64,000 nt of DNA, taken from NCBI GenBank assembly GCA_938005465.1, contig CALLNU010000021.1, positions 93,510-157,509 on the forward strand, in the 5' to 3' direction. A program made the position numbers and the translations under genes. A model generated the notes under the pieces. The model had not been told where the DNA came from. It did not search any database and worked only from the letters and a program-made list of their open reading frames with translations. Source of the DNA: an uncultured Collinsella sp. Its GTDB lineage: Bacteria > Actinomycetota > Coriobacteriia > Coriobacteriales > Coriobacteriaceae. Positions 40,957-50,421 of this stretch are shown here, in pieces. Positions within the stretch are counted from its first letter, which is position 1; every line of letters begins with the position of its first letter.

Positions 40957-42048
40957 CTATCGCGTCGATTCAATGGTGCCGCCGCCCACAACCACATCGC
41001 CCTGGTACAAAACCATGGCTTGTCCTGGTGCAACCGCACGAACCGGTTCTTCGAAGGTGACGATGAGCTTTTCGCCCCTCATACGCACAACCGCCTTATG
41101 CGGTGTTGCACGGTAGTTCACCTTAGCCTCAACAGTAAGAGGCTCGGCAATTTCCGCTACCGAAATAAGATTCACATCGTTGGCAACGACCTCGTGCACG
41201 CCTGCGGAAGTAGCGGGCCCCACAACCAGCGTGTTGGTTTTCGCGTCCTTCTTCAGAACGAACAACGGACGGCCCGCGGCAACGCCCAAACCCTTGCGTT
41301 GCCCAATGGTGTAATGAACTAGACCATAATGCTTGCCCAATACGGTACCTGCTTCATCCACGATAGGACCAGGTACAAACGTTGCGCCCGTGTGCTCCTC
41401 GATAAACGTGGCATAGTCGCCATCAGGCACGAAGCAGATATCCTGGCTTTCCAGCTTATCAGCATTGCCTAAACCTGCTTCATGCGCCACCGCGCGTACC
41501 TGCGGTTTTTCAAGCTCACCTACAGGAAACAGCATGTGCTTCAAATGCTCCTGTGTAAGGTGGTACAGAACGTACGACTGATCTTTCTTCGGATCGCGTC
41601 CGCGAAGCAGCAGGTAGCGCCCCGTTTCCTCGTCGTAAGCGCGACGAGCATAATGGCCCGTTGCAACATAATCAAAGCCAAGCTCGCGCCTACGTTGCTG
41701 CAGGGCACCGAACTTCAAGAAGCGATTGCAATCGATGCAGGGGTTGGGTGTATGCCCCTCCAAGTACGCCTGGCAAAATCTATCAATCACACACGTACCG
41801 AACGTGTCGGTATAGTTGAACACCTGGTAGGGAATGCCCAAGCCAAAAGCCACCGCACGGGCATCTTCCACATCCTCCAAAGAACAGCAGGTACGGCTTC
41901 CCTCTTCTAGGATAACGCCATCGCTATCGAACAACTTCATGGTTACGCCCATGACGTCGTAGCCTGCATCCACCAAAAGCTTTGCGGCGACAGAGCTATC
42001 AACCCCACCGCTCATAGCGCAGATAACGCGTTCCTGATCGTTGCTCAC
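40957..42048 (-). CDS. mnmA: tRNA-specific 2-thiouridylase MnmA
   Basis: A 363-residue protein from a GTG. The PP-loop CAMSGGVDSSVAAKLL is at residues 10-25. The two catalytic cysteines lie in NPCIDCNRFLKFG and SQDICFVPDG. It thiolates U34 of tRNA-Lys, Glu and Gln. Located between larE and the desulfurase. Confidence 0.95.
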   Translation of the reverse strand: MSNDQERVICAMSGGVDSSVAAKLLVDAGYDVMGVTMKLFDSDGVILEEGSRTCCSLEDVEDARAVAFGLGIPYQVFNYTDTFGTCVIDRFCQAYLEGHTPNPCIDCNRFLKFGALQQRRRELGFDYVATGHYARRAYDEETGRYLLLRGRDPKKDQSYVLYHLTQEHLKHMLFPVGELEKPQVRAVAHEAGLGNADKLESQDICFVPDGDYATFIEEHTGATFVPGPIVDEAGTVLGKHYGLVHYTIGQRKGLGVAAGRPLFVLKKDAKTNTLVVGPATSAGVHEVVANDVNLISVAEIAEPLTVEAKVNYRATPHKAVVRMRGEKLIVTFEEPVRAVAPGQAMVLYQGDVVVGGGTIESTR

Positions 42049-42061
42049 CTAGAATTCCGTC

Positions 42062-42889
42062 CTATGCGTTAGAAGGCACCGTGCCAAGTTTTTCGTCCAT
42101 GCTGCCGGTTCTGTAACCAGCCAAATCGAGCGTAACATAAGCAAAGCCCAGTTCCTTTAAAGCATCAACAATAGATGTGCGGTTTTCATCGCGCAACAGC
42201 GTTTCTATTTGTACGGCCGGCACTTCGATGCGCGCAATATCATTGTGCACTCGAACGCGAAGCTGGGTGAAACCCATGCCCGAAAGAGCACTCTCCGCTT
42301 TGTCTACTAAGGAAAGCTTTTCGGCTGTGATTTCGGTCCCATACGGGAAGCGCGTTGCCAAGCACGCGTTCGACTGCTTGTTCCACATGGGTAAGCCCAA
42401 TTCACGGGAAAGCGCACGGATGTCGGCCTTGGTGAAGCCCGCTTCGCGCAGGGGGCTTTTCACCTGCAGTTCCTCCAGCGCTTTCAAGCCAGGACGGTAG
42501 TCGCCCAGATCATCAAGGTTAGAGCCATCAGCAATGGTTTCAACGCCCAGTTTTGCGGCTTCCTCGAGCAAACTGCCGAATATCACTTTCTTGCATACAT
42601 AGCAACGGTTCGGCGCATTGAAACGCACCTCTTCCATCATGATGGGATTAGGGTGACATATCACCTGGCGAATGCTGTAACGCTTACAAAAAGCCTGCGA
42701 ATCGGCGAATTCGCTGCGCGGCACTACCGGTGCATCGGCGGTAAGGGAAACCGCATTATCCCCCAATGTTTCATGAGCAACGTAGCTCAACAGACTGGAA
42801 TCAACTCCGCCAGAATAAGCTATAGCAACTTTGCCATATGAACGTAGCAGGTCTTGAAGAAGTCGATATTTTTTTTGCAGTGTCGACAT
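42062..42889 (-). CDS. larE: LarE-type ATP-dependent sulfur transferase
   Basis: A 275-residue protein. The PP-loop AYSGGVDSSLLSYVAH starts near residue 23. It carries CYVCKK (residues about 93-98) and KQSNACLATRFPYG (Cys near 175). Three cysteines in this arrangement match the [4Fe-4S] LarE type, which can transfer sulfur repeatedly instead of sacrificing its own Cys (family knowledge). LarE builds the nickel-pincer cofactor of lactate racemase-type enzymes. No larA, larB or larC is in the window. First gene of the larE-mnmA-nifS unit. Confidence 0.85.
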   Translation of the reverse strand: MSTLQKKYRLLQDLLRSYGKVAIAYSGGVDSSLLSYVAHETLGDNAVSLTADAPVVPRSEFADSQAFCKRYSIRQVICHPNPIMMEEVRFNAPNRCYVCKKVIFGSLLEEAAKLGVETIADGSNLDDLGDYRPGLKALEELQVKSPLREAGFTKADIRALSRELGLPMWNKQSNACLATRFPYGTEITAEKLSLVDKAESALSGMGFTQLRVRVHNDIARIEVPAVQIETLLRDENRTSIVDALKELGFAYVTLDLAGYRTGSMDEKLGTVPSNA

Positions 42890-43217
42890 CGATCGCCAAC
42901 CTTTCGAAGCAAAGCAATACCGGTAACAATATCAAGCATCATTCTTTAGCGACATCACGTCACATAATCTATGCAATGGTTAAGATATCAGGCACGAATT
43001 AACGTTACCTCTCGTTGTTCAAAACGCAACAAACGCATCTTATATGAAGAAGAATTCACATGCCGTCAAAATTGCTAGGTACGTTCGCCAGCCAAATTCA
43101 TACCGTTCGGAAATGCAAACCGCAATTGAAACGCACCGCGAACATACTTGACGCATTCGAATTCGTTTTCTCTCCGCGGAGTAAACAACGCTTTCAAGCC
43201 CAACGAAAGGTTTACCA
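42890..43217. other. 328-bp intergenic region between divergent genes
   Basis: No coding frame with RBS is seen. It is AT-rich and must contain the promoters of larE (minus) and of the dehydrogenase (plus). A short palindrome, CTCCGCGGAG, lies at about 43,174. I see no riboswitch-like pattern. Confidence 0.4.
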
Positions 43218-44153
43218 ATGAATATCAAAAACGTGGTAGTTGCAGGCGGCGGCGTATTGGGAAGCCAGATTGCTTTCCAGGCAGCCTACAAGGGGTTCAA
43301 CGTTAAGGTCTGGCTCCGCATGGAATCCTCTATCGGCCGTGCAAAACCAAAGTTTGAACGTGTAGAAAAAATCTACCTCGAAACACTTCAGGCTATGAAA
43401 ACGAAACCTCAGGCATATTGCCGCGGTCTTGCCGACAATCCCAAGCTTACGAAAGCCCAAATCGATGAGCTCATCGAAAAAGCAGCGCACGCTATGGATC
43501 GAATTGAATTTACCTTAAGTCACGAAGAAGCAGCCAAAGATGCCGATTTGGTTATTGAAGCCATTGCGGAAAACCCAGCCGAAAAAGTCGAGTTTTACCA
43601 GACCATGGCTAAATATCTTCCCGAATCAGCAATTATTGTAACCAATTCCTCTACCATGCTTCCCAGTGCTTTCGCTGAGAGCACTGGACGCCCTGAAAAG
43701 TACCTAGCGCTTCACTTTGCTAACGAAATCTGGCGAAACAACACTGCCGAAGTAATGGGACACGCAGGAACCAGCCCTGAGGCATACAAGGAAGTGGTTG
43801 AGTTCGCTGAAGCCCTCGGCATGATCCCCCTTCAACTGAAGAAGGAGCAGCCTGGGTACATTCTGAACAGCCTTCTGGTCCCGTTCCTAAATTCGGCGCA
43901 AGCCCTACTCGCAACGGGAGTAGCTGACCCAGAAACCATTGACAAAACGTGGCAGCTTGGCACCGGTGCTCCGCTTGGTCCTTTCCGCATCCTAGACATT
44001 GTTGGACTCACCACGGCTTACAACATCGTAATCATGAATCCCGAAGCAAAAGACCCCGAAACTGTTCCTGGCAAGATTGCTGCCTTGCTAAAGGAATACA
44101 TTGATGCAGGGAAAACAGGCATCAACGCCGGTGAAGGGTTCTATAAGTACTAA
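43218..44153 (+). CDS. 3-hydroxyacyl-CoA dehydrogenase
   Basis: A 311-residue protein behind GAAAGG. The Rossmann start VVVAGGGVLGSQIAF replaces the usual GxGxMGxGIA. IVTNSSTMLPSAF is followed by the catalytic dyad region LHFANEIWRNNTAEVM (His and Glu), and NSLLVPFLNSAQAL with a C-terminal dimer domain. It oxidises 3-hydroxyacyl-CoA with NAD, or runs in reverse in butyrate-type synthesis. No thiolase, crotonase or acyl-CoA dehydrogenase is adjacent. Monocistronic, with a terminator. Confidence 0.85.
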   Translation: MNIKNVVVAGGGVLGSQIAFQAAYKGFNVKVWLRMESSIGRAKPKFERVEKIYLETLQAMKTKPQAYCRGLADNPKLTKAQIDELIEKAAHAMDRIEFTLSHEEAAKDADLVIEAIAENPAEKVEFYQTMAKYLPESAIIVTNSSTMLPSAFAESTGRPEKYLALHFANEIWRNNTAEVMGHAGTSPEAYKEVVEFAEALGMIPLQLKKEQPGYILNSLLVPFLNSAQALLATGVADPETIDKTWQLGTGAPLGPFRILDIVGLTTAYNIVIMNPEAKDPETVPGKIAALLKEYIDAGKTGINAGEGFYKY

Positions 44154-44206
44154 TTCTAGTTTCCGGCTCCGCGCCAACATATAAGTTGGAGGCAATAAGT
44201 GAACCA

Positions 44207-44246
44207 CCTCCCATTTCTTGAGAACGAGAAATGGGAGGTTTTTTAT
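44207..44246 (+). terminator. terminator of the hydroxyacyl-CoA dehydrogenase gene
   Basis: CCTCCCATTTCT and AGAAATGGGAGG form a 12-bp stem over eight bases, followed by TTTTTT. Confidence 0.9.
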
Positions 44247-44308
44247 AAAGGCTTGCTCAAGGGCGGAGCCAGCAAATCGGCAAATACAAAATTGTTTTCT
44301 TGAGAAGC

Positions 44309-45202
44309 TCAAAATTGGCCAATCACCAGCTCATAAGCTTCATTGCGGCTGATACCGAATTCGGCTCGCAAGGTTTTCACGATATCTTTCTTCGAAAGAG
44401 CGCCTTCGGCGATGAGTTCTCGAGCGCGAACGGCGGCACCGTTAGCTTGCTCATCATGAGCAGCGTTACACTCTTCATCGGTAGGCGCATCGATCACGAT
44501 AACGATTTCACCTTTGATGGATCCTGTTTCGGCACGTAGAGCAAATTCATCGCGTACAGCAGGAGCAAAATCGCGATAGACCTCTTCGTGCACTTTAGTG
44601 AGCTCGCGACATACTGCAACCCTACGCAACGGAAAAGCTTCAGCGATACAACCCAGCGCTGAAACAATACGCTGGGGGCTTTCGTAGAATATCAAGGCAG
44701 CGTCGAGTTGCTTCAAGCCTTCAAGCACACGCTTCCGCTCGCCGTCTTTCCGCGGAAAAAATGCCCCGAAATAAAACGTCTGCGTCGGAAAGCCGCTAGC
44801 CACATAGGCAGTAGCAACCGCCGTACCGCCTGGTAGCACCTCTACCGCAGCGCCCTGATTACGCGCTTCGTCAATCAAGCGCTGTCCAGGGTCCGAAACC
44901 CCCGGCATACCCGCATCTGAGGCGAAGCCAATCACTTCCCCATTAAGAACCCTACGAACAATCTCGCCAGCACGCCTGGAAACCGTAGCTTCGTCCAAAC
45001 GCTCTAAGCGCTTCTCGATACCAAGTGCAGCTAGCAGTTTGCCCGTAACACGCGTATCTTCACAGCACATTGTGTCGCACAACTCAAACGCCTGAAGCGT
45101 ACGCGTAGTAACATCCCCCAGATTGCCCAACGGCGTAGGGATGATAATGAGTTTTCCAGTTTCGCGGGACAAGGTTCCTCCTACAGAAACAAACAAAGCC
45201 AT
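44309..45202 (-). CDS. rsmI: 16S rRNA 2'-O-ribose C1402 methyltransferase RsmI
   Basis: A 297-residue protein. IIIPTPLGNLGDVTTR near the start, GFASDAGMPGVSDPGQ, and GAFFPRKDGER are the family motifs. The C-terminal helical domain is present. It methylates C1402 of 16S rRNA using SAM. The first dozen residues before GKLIIIPTP may be extra; a start nearer residue 12 is possible. Confidence 0.92.
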   Translation of the reverse strand: MALFVSVGGTLSRETGKLIIIPTPLGNLGDVTTRTLQAFELCDTMCCEDTRVTGKLLAALGIEKRLERLDEATVSRRAGEIVRRVLNGEVIGFASDAGMPGVSDPGQRLIDEARNQGAAVEVLPGGTAVATAYVASGFPTQTFYFGAFFPRKDGERKRVLEGLKQLDAALIFYESPQRIVSALGCIAEAFPLRRVAVCRELTKVHEEVYRDFAPAVRDEFALRAETGSIKGEIVIVIDAPTDEECNAAHDEQANGAAVRARELIAEGALSKKDIVKTLRAEFGISRNEAYELVIGQF

Positions 45203-45456
45203 ACCCCAACCTACGCCCAGCTTAAAAGCCAGAAAATTAAATCAAACTAGTAGCGTTCCTGGGGTTACCTAGATGTTTGCGAATGACACTCCGAAAACAA
45301 TTCCTGAAACGATTTTGCGAAAAAAATCTTAATCAGAAACATGAAGCAGCGACCGCATGAAAATAAAAGCCTGCTTAATGCAAGCCTTTATTTAGGCAGG
45401 GTAGCAGGCGCCTTGAGCGAACACCCGGACAGCCCCAAGAGCGCGGACGACCCGAA

Positions 45457-45837
45457 TTAGTCTTCTACGGAAGCGAAAACCTCGACTTCGATCAAAGCAC
45501 CCTTAGGAAGTTTGTCGATACCGACTGCGGAACGAGCGGGAAGCTTTTCGCCAAACGATTTTGCATATACCGCATTAAACTTAGCGAAATCAGCGATGTC
45601 CTCAAGGAAGCAGGTGGTCTTCACCACATGGTCGAAATCGGTACCAGCAGCAGTAAGCAATGCACCAACGTTCTTCATGACCTGTTCAGCCTGCTCTTCG
45701 ATGGTAGAACCCACCAATTCGCCCGTTTCGGGGCTCAGAGCAATCTGGCCAGAGGCAAACAGCAAGCCGTTTACCACAACGCCCTGGGAATAGGGGCCAA
45801 TAGCTGCAGGTGCTTTTTCGGTGCTAATAGAATGCAT
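45457..45837 (-). CDS. ridA: RidA family enamine/imine deaminase
   Basis: A 126-residue protein: STEKAPAAIGPYSQGV, FASGQIAL, the Arg of LPARSAVGI, and a C-terminal IEVEVFA strand with the catalytic Glu. RidA hydrolyses reactive 2-aminoacrylate/2-aminocrotonate released by PLP dehydratases. It lies head to head with the threonine ammonia-lyase gene, a direct functional match. Upstream 45203-45456 holds no gene. Confidence 0.93.
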   Translation of the reverse strand: MHSISTEKAPAAIGPYSQGVVVNGLLFASGQIALSPETGELVGSTIEEQAEQVMKNVGALLTAAGTDFDHVVKTTCFLEDIADFAKFNAVYAKSFGEKLPARSAVGIDKLPKGALIEVEVFASVED

Positions 45838-45963
45838 AGTTTCCTCCTAGGAAAAGGTGGCGCATAATATACGTCATGCAACAGGTACGTTATTCATAGT
45901 AACCTTTTGCCTATTGAAAGGCTCTTATTGATGCCGCAAAACCGTAAAGATCAAAGGACGCCC

Positions 45964-47175
45964 ATGCTGACGCTAAGCACATTTGAAGAAGCTGCCAAAA
46001 AGGTTAAAGAAGTCACCCAAGAAACAAAGCTGATTTATAGCCCTAACTTCAGCAAGGAAACCGGCAACGAAGTTTACCTCAAGCCTGAAAACATGCAGCG
46101 TACGGGCGCTTACAAGGTACGTGGAGCTTATTACAAAATCAGCACACTCACCGATGATGAGCGTCAGCGAGGTTTAATCACTGCTTCGGCGGGAAACCAT
46201 GCACAAGGCGTCGCCTATGCCGCCAGCAAATACGGAGTTAAAGCAACTATCGTAATGCCCACCACAACGCCCCTCATCAAAGTCGAGCGCACAAAGGAAC
46301 TGGGTGCTGAGGTTATTCTTGCAGGCGATGTGTACGATGAATCGTATGCTCATGCCATGGAAGTTGCCGAAGAACGAGGGTTAACGTTCATCCACCCCTT
46401 CAATGACCCCATTGTGGCAGCAGGCCAAGGCTCAATCACCATGGAAATCGTACAGGAGCTTCCTCTTGTAGACGCTATCCTGGTGCCAATCGGAGGCGGC
46501 GGACTCGCAACAGGCGTCTCCACTTTGGCGAAAATGCTCAATCCACGAATCAAAGTTATCGGCGTTGAGCCCGAAGGGGCAGCTTGCATGAAAGCTTCAC
46601 TTGAAGCGGGTCATGTGGTAAAACTCCCCCGCGTTAGCACTATCGCTGACGGTACTGCTGTGCAGGAACCGGGTGACCAAATCTTCCCCTACATACAGGA
46701 AAACCTCGATGAAATCATCACCATCAAAGATGACGAACTTATCGTTGCGTTCCTTGACATGGTAGAAAACCATAAAATGATTGTCGAAAACTCCGGCTTG
46801 CTGACTGTTGCTGCATTAAAACATCTTGATTTCGAGGGTCAAAAAGTTGTTTCCATTCTTTCTGGTGGCAACATGGACGTAATCACTATGGCTTCCGTGG
46901 TACAGCATGGCCTGATTCAGCGCGACCGCATCTTCACTGTTTCCGTGCTGCTCCCCGACCGCCCCGGCGAATTGGTGCGTGTTGCGCAAACCATAGCCGA
47001 CTGTAACGGTAATGTTGTACGCCTCGATCATAACCAATTTGTTACCGCAAACCGCAACGCTGCTGTAGAGCTGCGTGTGACCATCGAAGCATTTGGTAGT
47101 GAACACAAGCAGCGAATTGTCAAAGCACTTGAAGACAACGGTTTCCGCCCCAAGCTCATCCAGGTTCATCTATAA
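45964..47175 (+). CDS. ilvA: threonine ammonia-lyase (threonine dehydratase)
   Basis: A 403-residue protein; the ATG at 45964 (behind AAAGGACG) is preferred to upstream in-frame starts. GAYKVRGAYYK carries the PLP lysine; SAGNHAQGVAYAA and PIGGGGLATG are the substrate and phosphate loops. From about residue 325, an ACT-type regulatory domain (FTVSVLLPDRPGELVRVAQ) is present once. Length and single ACT domain match the TdcB/IlvA hybrid common in anaerobes. Product 2-oxobutanoate feeds isoleucine synthesis or energy metabolism. The intermediate enamine is the substrate of the divergent RidA. Confidence 0.93.
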   Translation: MLTLSTFEEAAKKVKEVTQETKLIYSPNFSKETGNEVYLKPENMQRTGAYKVRGAYYKISTLTDDERQRGLITASAGNHAQGVAYAASKYGVKATIVMPTTTPLIKVERTKELGAEVILAGDVYDESYAHAMEVAEERGLTFIHPFNDPIVAAGQGSITMEIVQELPLVDAILVPIGGGGLATGVSTLAKMLNPRIKVIGVEPEGAACMKASLEAGHVVKLPRVSTIADGTAVQEPGDQIFPYIQENLDEIITIKDDELIVAFLDMVENHKMIVENSGLLTVAALKHLDFEGQKVVSILSGGNMDVITMASVVQHGLIQRDRIFTVSVLLPDRPGELVRVAQTIADCNGNVVRLDHNQFVTANRNAAVELRVTIEAFGSEHKQRIVKALEDNGFRPKLIQVHL

Positions 47176-47212
47176 GCTGGCTTCAATAACGTCAAAACCC
47201 TTTAGAAAACGA

Positions 47213-47256
47213 AGGCCCCTCCATTTCTTATGCAAAGGGAATGGAGGGGCCTTTAG
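47213..47256 (+). terminator. terminator of ilvA
   Basis: AAGGCCCCTCCATT and AATGGAGGGGCCTT make a perfect 14-bp stem over a 13-base loop. T-tract is short (TTTAGGTT). Confidence 0.8.
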
Positions 47257-47364
47257 GTTGAATCTGGTTTAGTCGAGAAATCACATCGAAAAATAATCCG
47301 AGTGTTTACACCTAATGGCAGAGTATGTCGAATCAGCAAATCAAAAGAAGCTCATGCTATACCG

Positions 47365-47775
47365 CTAGATCAAAATTCCCTCGCAATGATCAATCTCATG
47401 TTGAATAATCTGAGCGGTAAATCCAGCAAAACGCTCCTTATGCTCAACAAAATCTCTATCGCGAAACTTAACAGTTATACGTTGATAACGAAGAGCTTTT
47501 CTTGCACCTTCAAGGGATAAACAGCCTTCTTCGGCTTCATATTCACCTTCACATTCAATTATTTCGGGATTTAACATCACACGATGCTTGCCCGAATCGT
47601 CAAACGCTATGATGCGTTTACGAACCCCTATCATATTCGCAGCCAAGCCCACGCATCGATCCCTATGGAACTCAAGCGTATCAAGCAAGTCGTCACAAAC
47701 AGCGTCATCTGCGATCGAAGCGAGATCGGAAGATTGAGAAAGAAAAAAATCGTTTGTCATTATGGGTCGTATCAT
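47365..47775 (-). CDS. peptide deformylase-like protein
   Basis: A 136-residue protein from the ATG at 47775. EEGCLSLEG and QHEIDHCEGIL are motifs II and III with the metal ligands Cys, His, His and the catalytic Glu. Motif I is GLAANMIG instead of GxGxAAxQ: Met-Ile-Gly replaces the Gln region, and the first glycine is kept. Such a variant occurs in small second-copy deformylases (recollection). It may remove N-formyl groups or be a specialised paralogue. Confidence 0.8.
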   Translation of the reverse strand: MIRPIMTNDFFLSQSSDLASIADDAVCDDLLDTLEFHRDRCVGLAANMIGVRKRIIAFDDSGKHRVMLNPEIIECEGEYEAEEGCLSLEGARKALRYQRITVKFRDRDFVEHKERFAGFTAQIIQHEIDHCEGILI

Positions 47776-47830
47776 GACATCAGACCTTTCTAGCAACCTA
47801 GTTATACAAAGTGACTGCAAGAATGGGGGC

Positions 47831-47968
47831 TTATTTGGGCAAAACTTTCTTCGCAACGACGTAGCCCAACGTCATATCGATAGCGAACAACGCCAAATAA
47901 ACGGTACAGCATAACTTTGCGTGTTTCTTATAATTCCAGCCTTTGAAATAGTTGGTAACCTTATGCAC
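47831..47968 (-). CDS. 45-residue hypothetical membrane-type protein
   Basis: An ORF read from GTG at 47968 behind GGAGGG. The product has a basic N-terminus, a hydrophobic stretch around CTVYLALFAIDMTLGYVV and a basic C-terminus. It fills the gap between the peptide deformylase and the helicase genes. Coding status is suggested by the RBS and composition; family unknown. Confidence 0.45.
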   Translation of the reverse strand: MHKVTNYFKGWNYKKHAKLCCTVYLALFAIDMTLGYVVAKKVLPK

Positions 47969-48012
47969 CGAGCGGCCCTCCTAAAATGGTTATCTCAAAA
48001 CCATGATAACGA

Positions 48013-50409
48013 CTATTCCGACCTTACAATGCCTTGATAAGAAACGGAAGAAAGGCCGCACCACTGTCGCACCCTCAAAAGCATTCCCTCAACATCAAGC
48101 ACCCCACACGCAAAGCCTTTTCGAATGAGCTCTTTCGGCAAAAGAAGATCATACTTTTCGAAATAAGGCACTTCCCCTTGATACAAGAGCTCCATTGGAG
48201 CAAAAGGAATTTGTGCTTCTCGAGCCAATACCTCATAAAACTGCTTTTCTTCGGCATCCATACGAAACTGAAGATAATAAGGTTTGCAAGATTTCATTGA
48301 GCGCAAACCCAATGATTCACCGCATCGGAGTTTCAAAAAACGTTCCAATGCCATAAAAGCATAGCTTCCCAACCATGGAAACAACGCCCAGGTATCACCA
48401 CCTAAATTAATAAGTGGCTTTTCGACAATCCCAGCATTTTTAGCGACCCTACGAGCAAGTGAAAGGCGTGCTCTGGCATTAGTCATCAGATAGGGATAGT
48501 AATGAGATTCGCATAGAGCCAGTCGCATACGTTCCAGTATCTTGGTATTGATGTCGCCTGCACATTCGCCAAAATAAGCAGGCACTTTGCCTTTCACTTT
48601 GCTCACATAAACCAAATGACGTTTTCGATCAATCTCTTCAACCAGCCAGACATGGCCAGCGATGGCCAAGCGTTCACCGGGCGGTGGTGGCAATACAACC
48701 GTGCCCAATTCCTGCGATTCGCAACGCACGGAAAACTCTTCATCGTCTTGGAAAACGGCATAGAACTTGAATGAATTTGTTATGCGTTCACCAGCCAAAC
48801 CAACGATAAGCCCGCCAGCTTCTGTTGCCTGAATTTGATCGGTGTCTAAAAGATGTCGTAGCAGGACGCGATAGTCATCAAGGCTTATTCGATGAAAATA
48901 TGCCAACGACAATACGCGTTCAGCAAGCTGAGCTGGAGAAAGCTCACCGCAGCTTGCCAGCGTAGACATGGTCTGATGGTACAGCAAACTATAGGGCAGT
49001 CGATCTAGCCGAGGAGGCTCTACCCACTTTTCTTCGGTATATACCTGCACCAAAGCAATGCCCTGCAACAATTTCCAAGGAATAGTGTCAGGCATAAGGC
49101 TACGAGGCTCGGGCTCTTCTTCACGCATAACAAACCACATCTCGGGAGGAAGATCGCGCCTACCGGTACGACCCATGCGTTGCAAAAACGAAGAAACAGT
49201 AAAAGGGGCATCAACCTGAAATGCACGTTCAAGCTTCCCGATATCGATGCCAAGCTCCAAGGTTGCGGTTGTAACGGTAGTTAAGTTGAAGGAATCGTCC
49301 TTCATAAGCTCTTCTGCGGTTTCACGATACGTCGAAGACAGATTGCCATGATGAATAAGAAACCTGTCGGGCTCGTGCCTGAGCTTGCAATAGGAGCGTA
49401 ACGAAGTAGTAATTCCCTCAGCTTCTTCACGGCTATTTGCAAATATTAAACATTTCTTACCGCGCGAATATTCAAAAAGATACCCGTACCCTGGATCGGC
49501 AAAACGAGGGGCCACGTCAGAGGGGACATCAAGCGCGTGACTTTTTGAGCCATCTATGGGGAGAATTCGCCTACCCTGCCCATCGGAAGAATATTTTTCT
49601 CCCGTTTTTCCGGCAGTCGGCAATGCTCGTGACGCTACAGTTTCAACCCCTACCAACTCCACATCATCAGCATTTGCTACCGCGTAATCCCGTTCGGGGG
49701 CCTGAGGACCACTCGTATAAAAATGCTCCATGGAAATTCGCCAAGTACGTTTTGGTTCGTTAAACCGGGGAATGAATGTTGTGCGGTTAGTTCCCGCAGA
49801 AAGCAAAGCGCCTACAGTATTCGGATCTCCAATGGTGGCAGAAAGGCCAATTCGCCTTGGATTCGAGCCCGATAAACGAGAAAGGCGCTCTATCAGGCAT
49901 AGCGTTTGCCCACCCCTGTCGCCGCGTAACAGAGAATGAACTTCATCGACCACGATATAACGCAGATCGGCAAACATCTTCCCAATCGCAGCATGCTTAT
50001 GTATCAGCAAACTCTCCAGGGATTCTGGCGTGATCTGCAAAACCCCTGAAGGCTGCTTTGCTAATCGGGCCTTTTGGGAGGCTGATACATCACCATGCCA
50101 TCGCCATACAGATATATCAGTTTGCTCGCAAAGCTCGCTTAAACGAGCAAACTGGTCATTGATTAAGGCTTTTAAAGGAGCGATATACAAGGCGCCAATA
50201 GACAAAGGGGGATTTTCATAAAACTCTGTAAGAATAGGAAAAAAGGCTGCCTCGGTTTTACCCGAAGCGGTAGAAGCGGTCAACAGCACATTACAGTCAG
50301 TATTAAACACTGCATCGGCTGCAGCTACCTGAATGCCACGCAAGCTTTCCCAATCATGAGCATAAATATAGTCCTGAATAAAAGGGGCAAATCTATCGAA
50401 AGCACTCAC
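48013..50409 (-). CDS. SF2 DEAD/DEAH helicase of a TerB/BrxD-like operon
   Basis: A 798-residue helicase. Motif I TASTASGKTEA (residues about 43-53), DEVH box in VVDEVHSLLRGD, motif III LSATIGD, motif VI QRMGRTGRR. Domain order and an Lhr-like C-terminal extension with REP-type winged-helix segments match the BrxHI-like/Lhr-like helicases. It is the last gene of the operon, 12 bases after the ATPase gene. In BREX-type systems such helicases act on DNA during phage exclusion (family knowledge); here there is no PglX or PglZ. Function of this trio is inferred. Confidence 0.85.
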   Translation of the reverse strand: MSAFDRFAPFIQDYIYAHDWESLRGIQVAAADAVFNTDCNVLLTASTASGKTEAAFFPILTEFYENPPLSIGALYIAPLKALINDQFARLSELCEQTDISVWRWHGDVSASQKARLAKQPSGVLQITPESLESLLIHKHAAIGKMFADLRYIVVDEVHSLLRGDRGGQTLCLIERLSRLSGSNPRRIGLSATIGDPNTVGALLSAGTNRTTFIPRFNEPKRTWRISMEHFYTSGPQAPERDYAVANADDVELVGVETVASRALPTAGKTGEKYSSDGQGRRILPIDGSKSHALDVPSDVAPRFADPGYGYLFEYSRGKKCLIFANSREEAEGITTSLRSYCKLRHEPDRFLIHHGNLSSTYRETAEELMKDDSFNLTTVTTATLELGIDIGKLERAFQVDAPFTVSSFLQRMGRTGRRDLPPEMWFVMREEEPEPRSLMPDTIPWKLLQGIALVQVYTEEKWVEPPRLDRLPYSLLYHQTMSTLASCGELSPAQLAERVLSLAYFHRISLDDYRVLLRHLLDTDQIQATEAGGLIVGLAGERITNSFKFYAVFQDDEEFSVRCESQELGTVVLPPPPGERLAIAGHVWLVEEIDRKRHLVYVSKVKGKVPAYFGECAGDINTKILERMRLALCESHYYPYLMTNARARLSLARRVAKNAGIVEKPLINLGGDTWALFPWLGSYAFMALERFLKLRCGESLGLRSMKSCKPYYLQFRMDAEEKQFYEVLAREAQIPFAPMELLYQGEVPYFEKYDLLLPKELIRKGFACGVLDVEGMLLRVRQWCGLSSVSYQGIVRSE

Positions 50410-50421
50410 AGTATTCCATCC

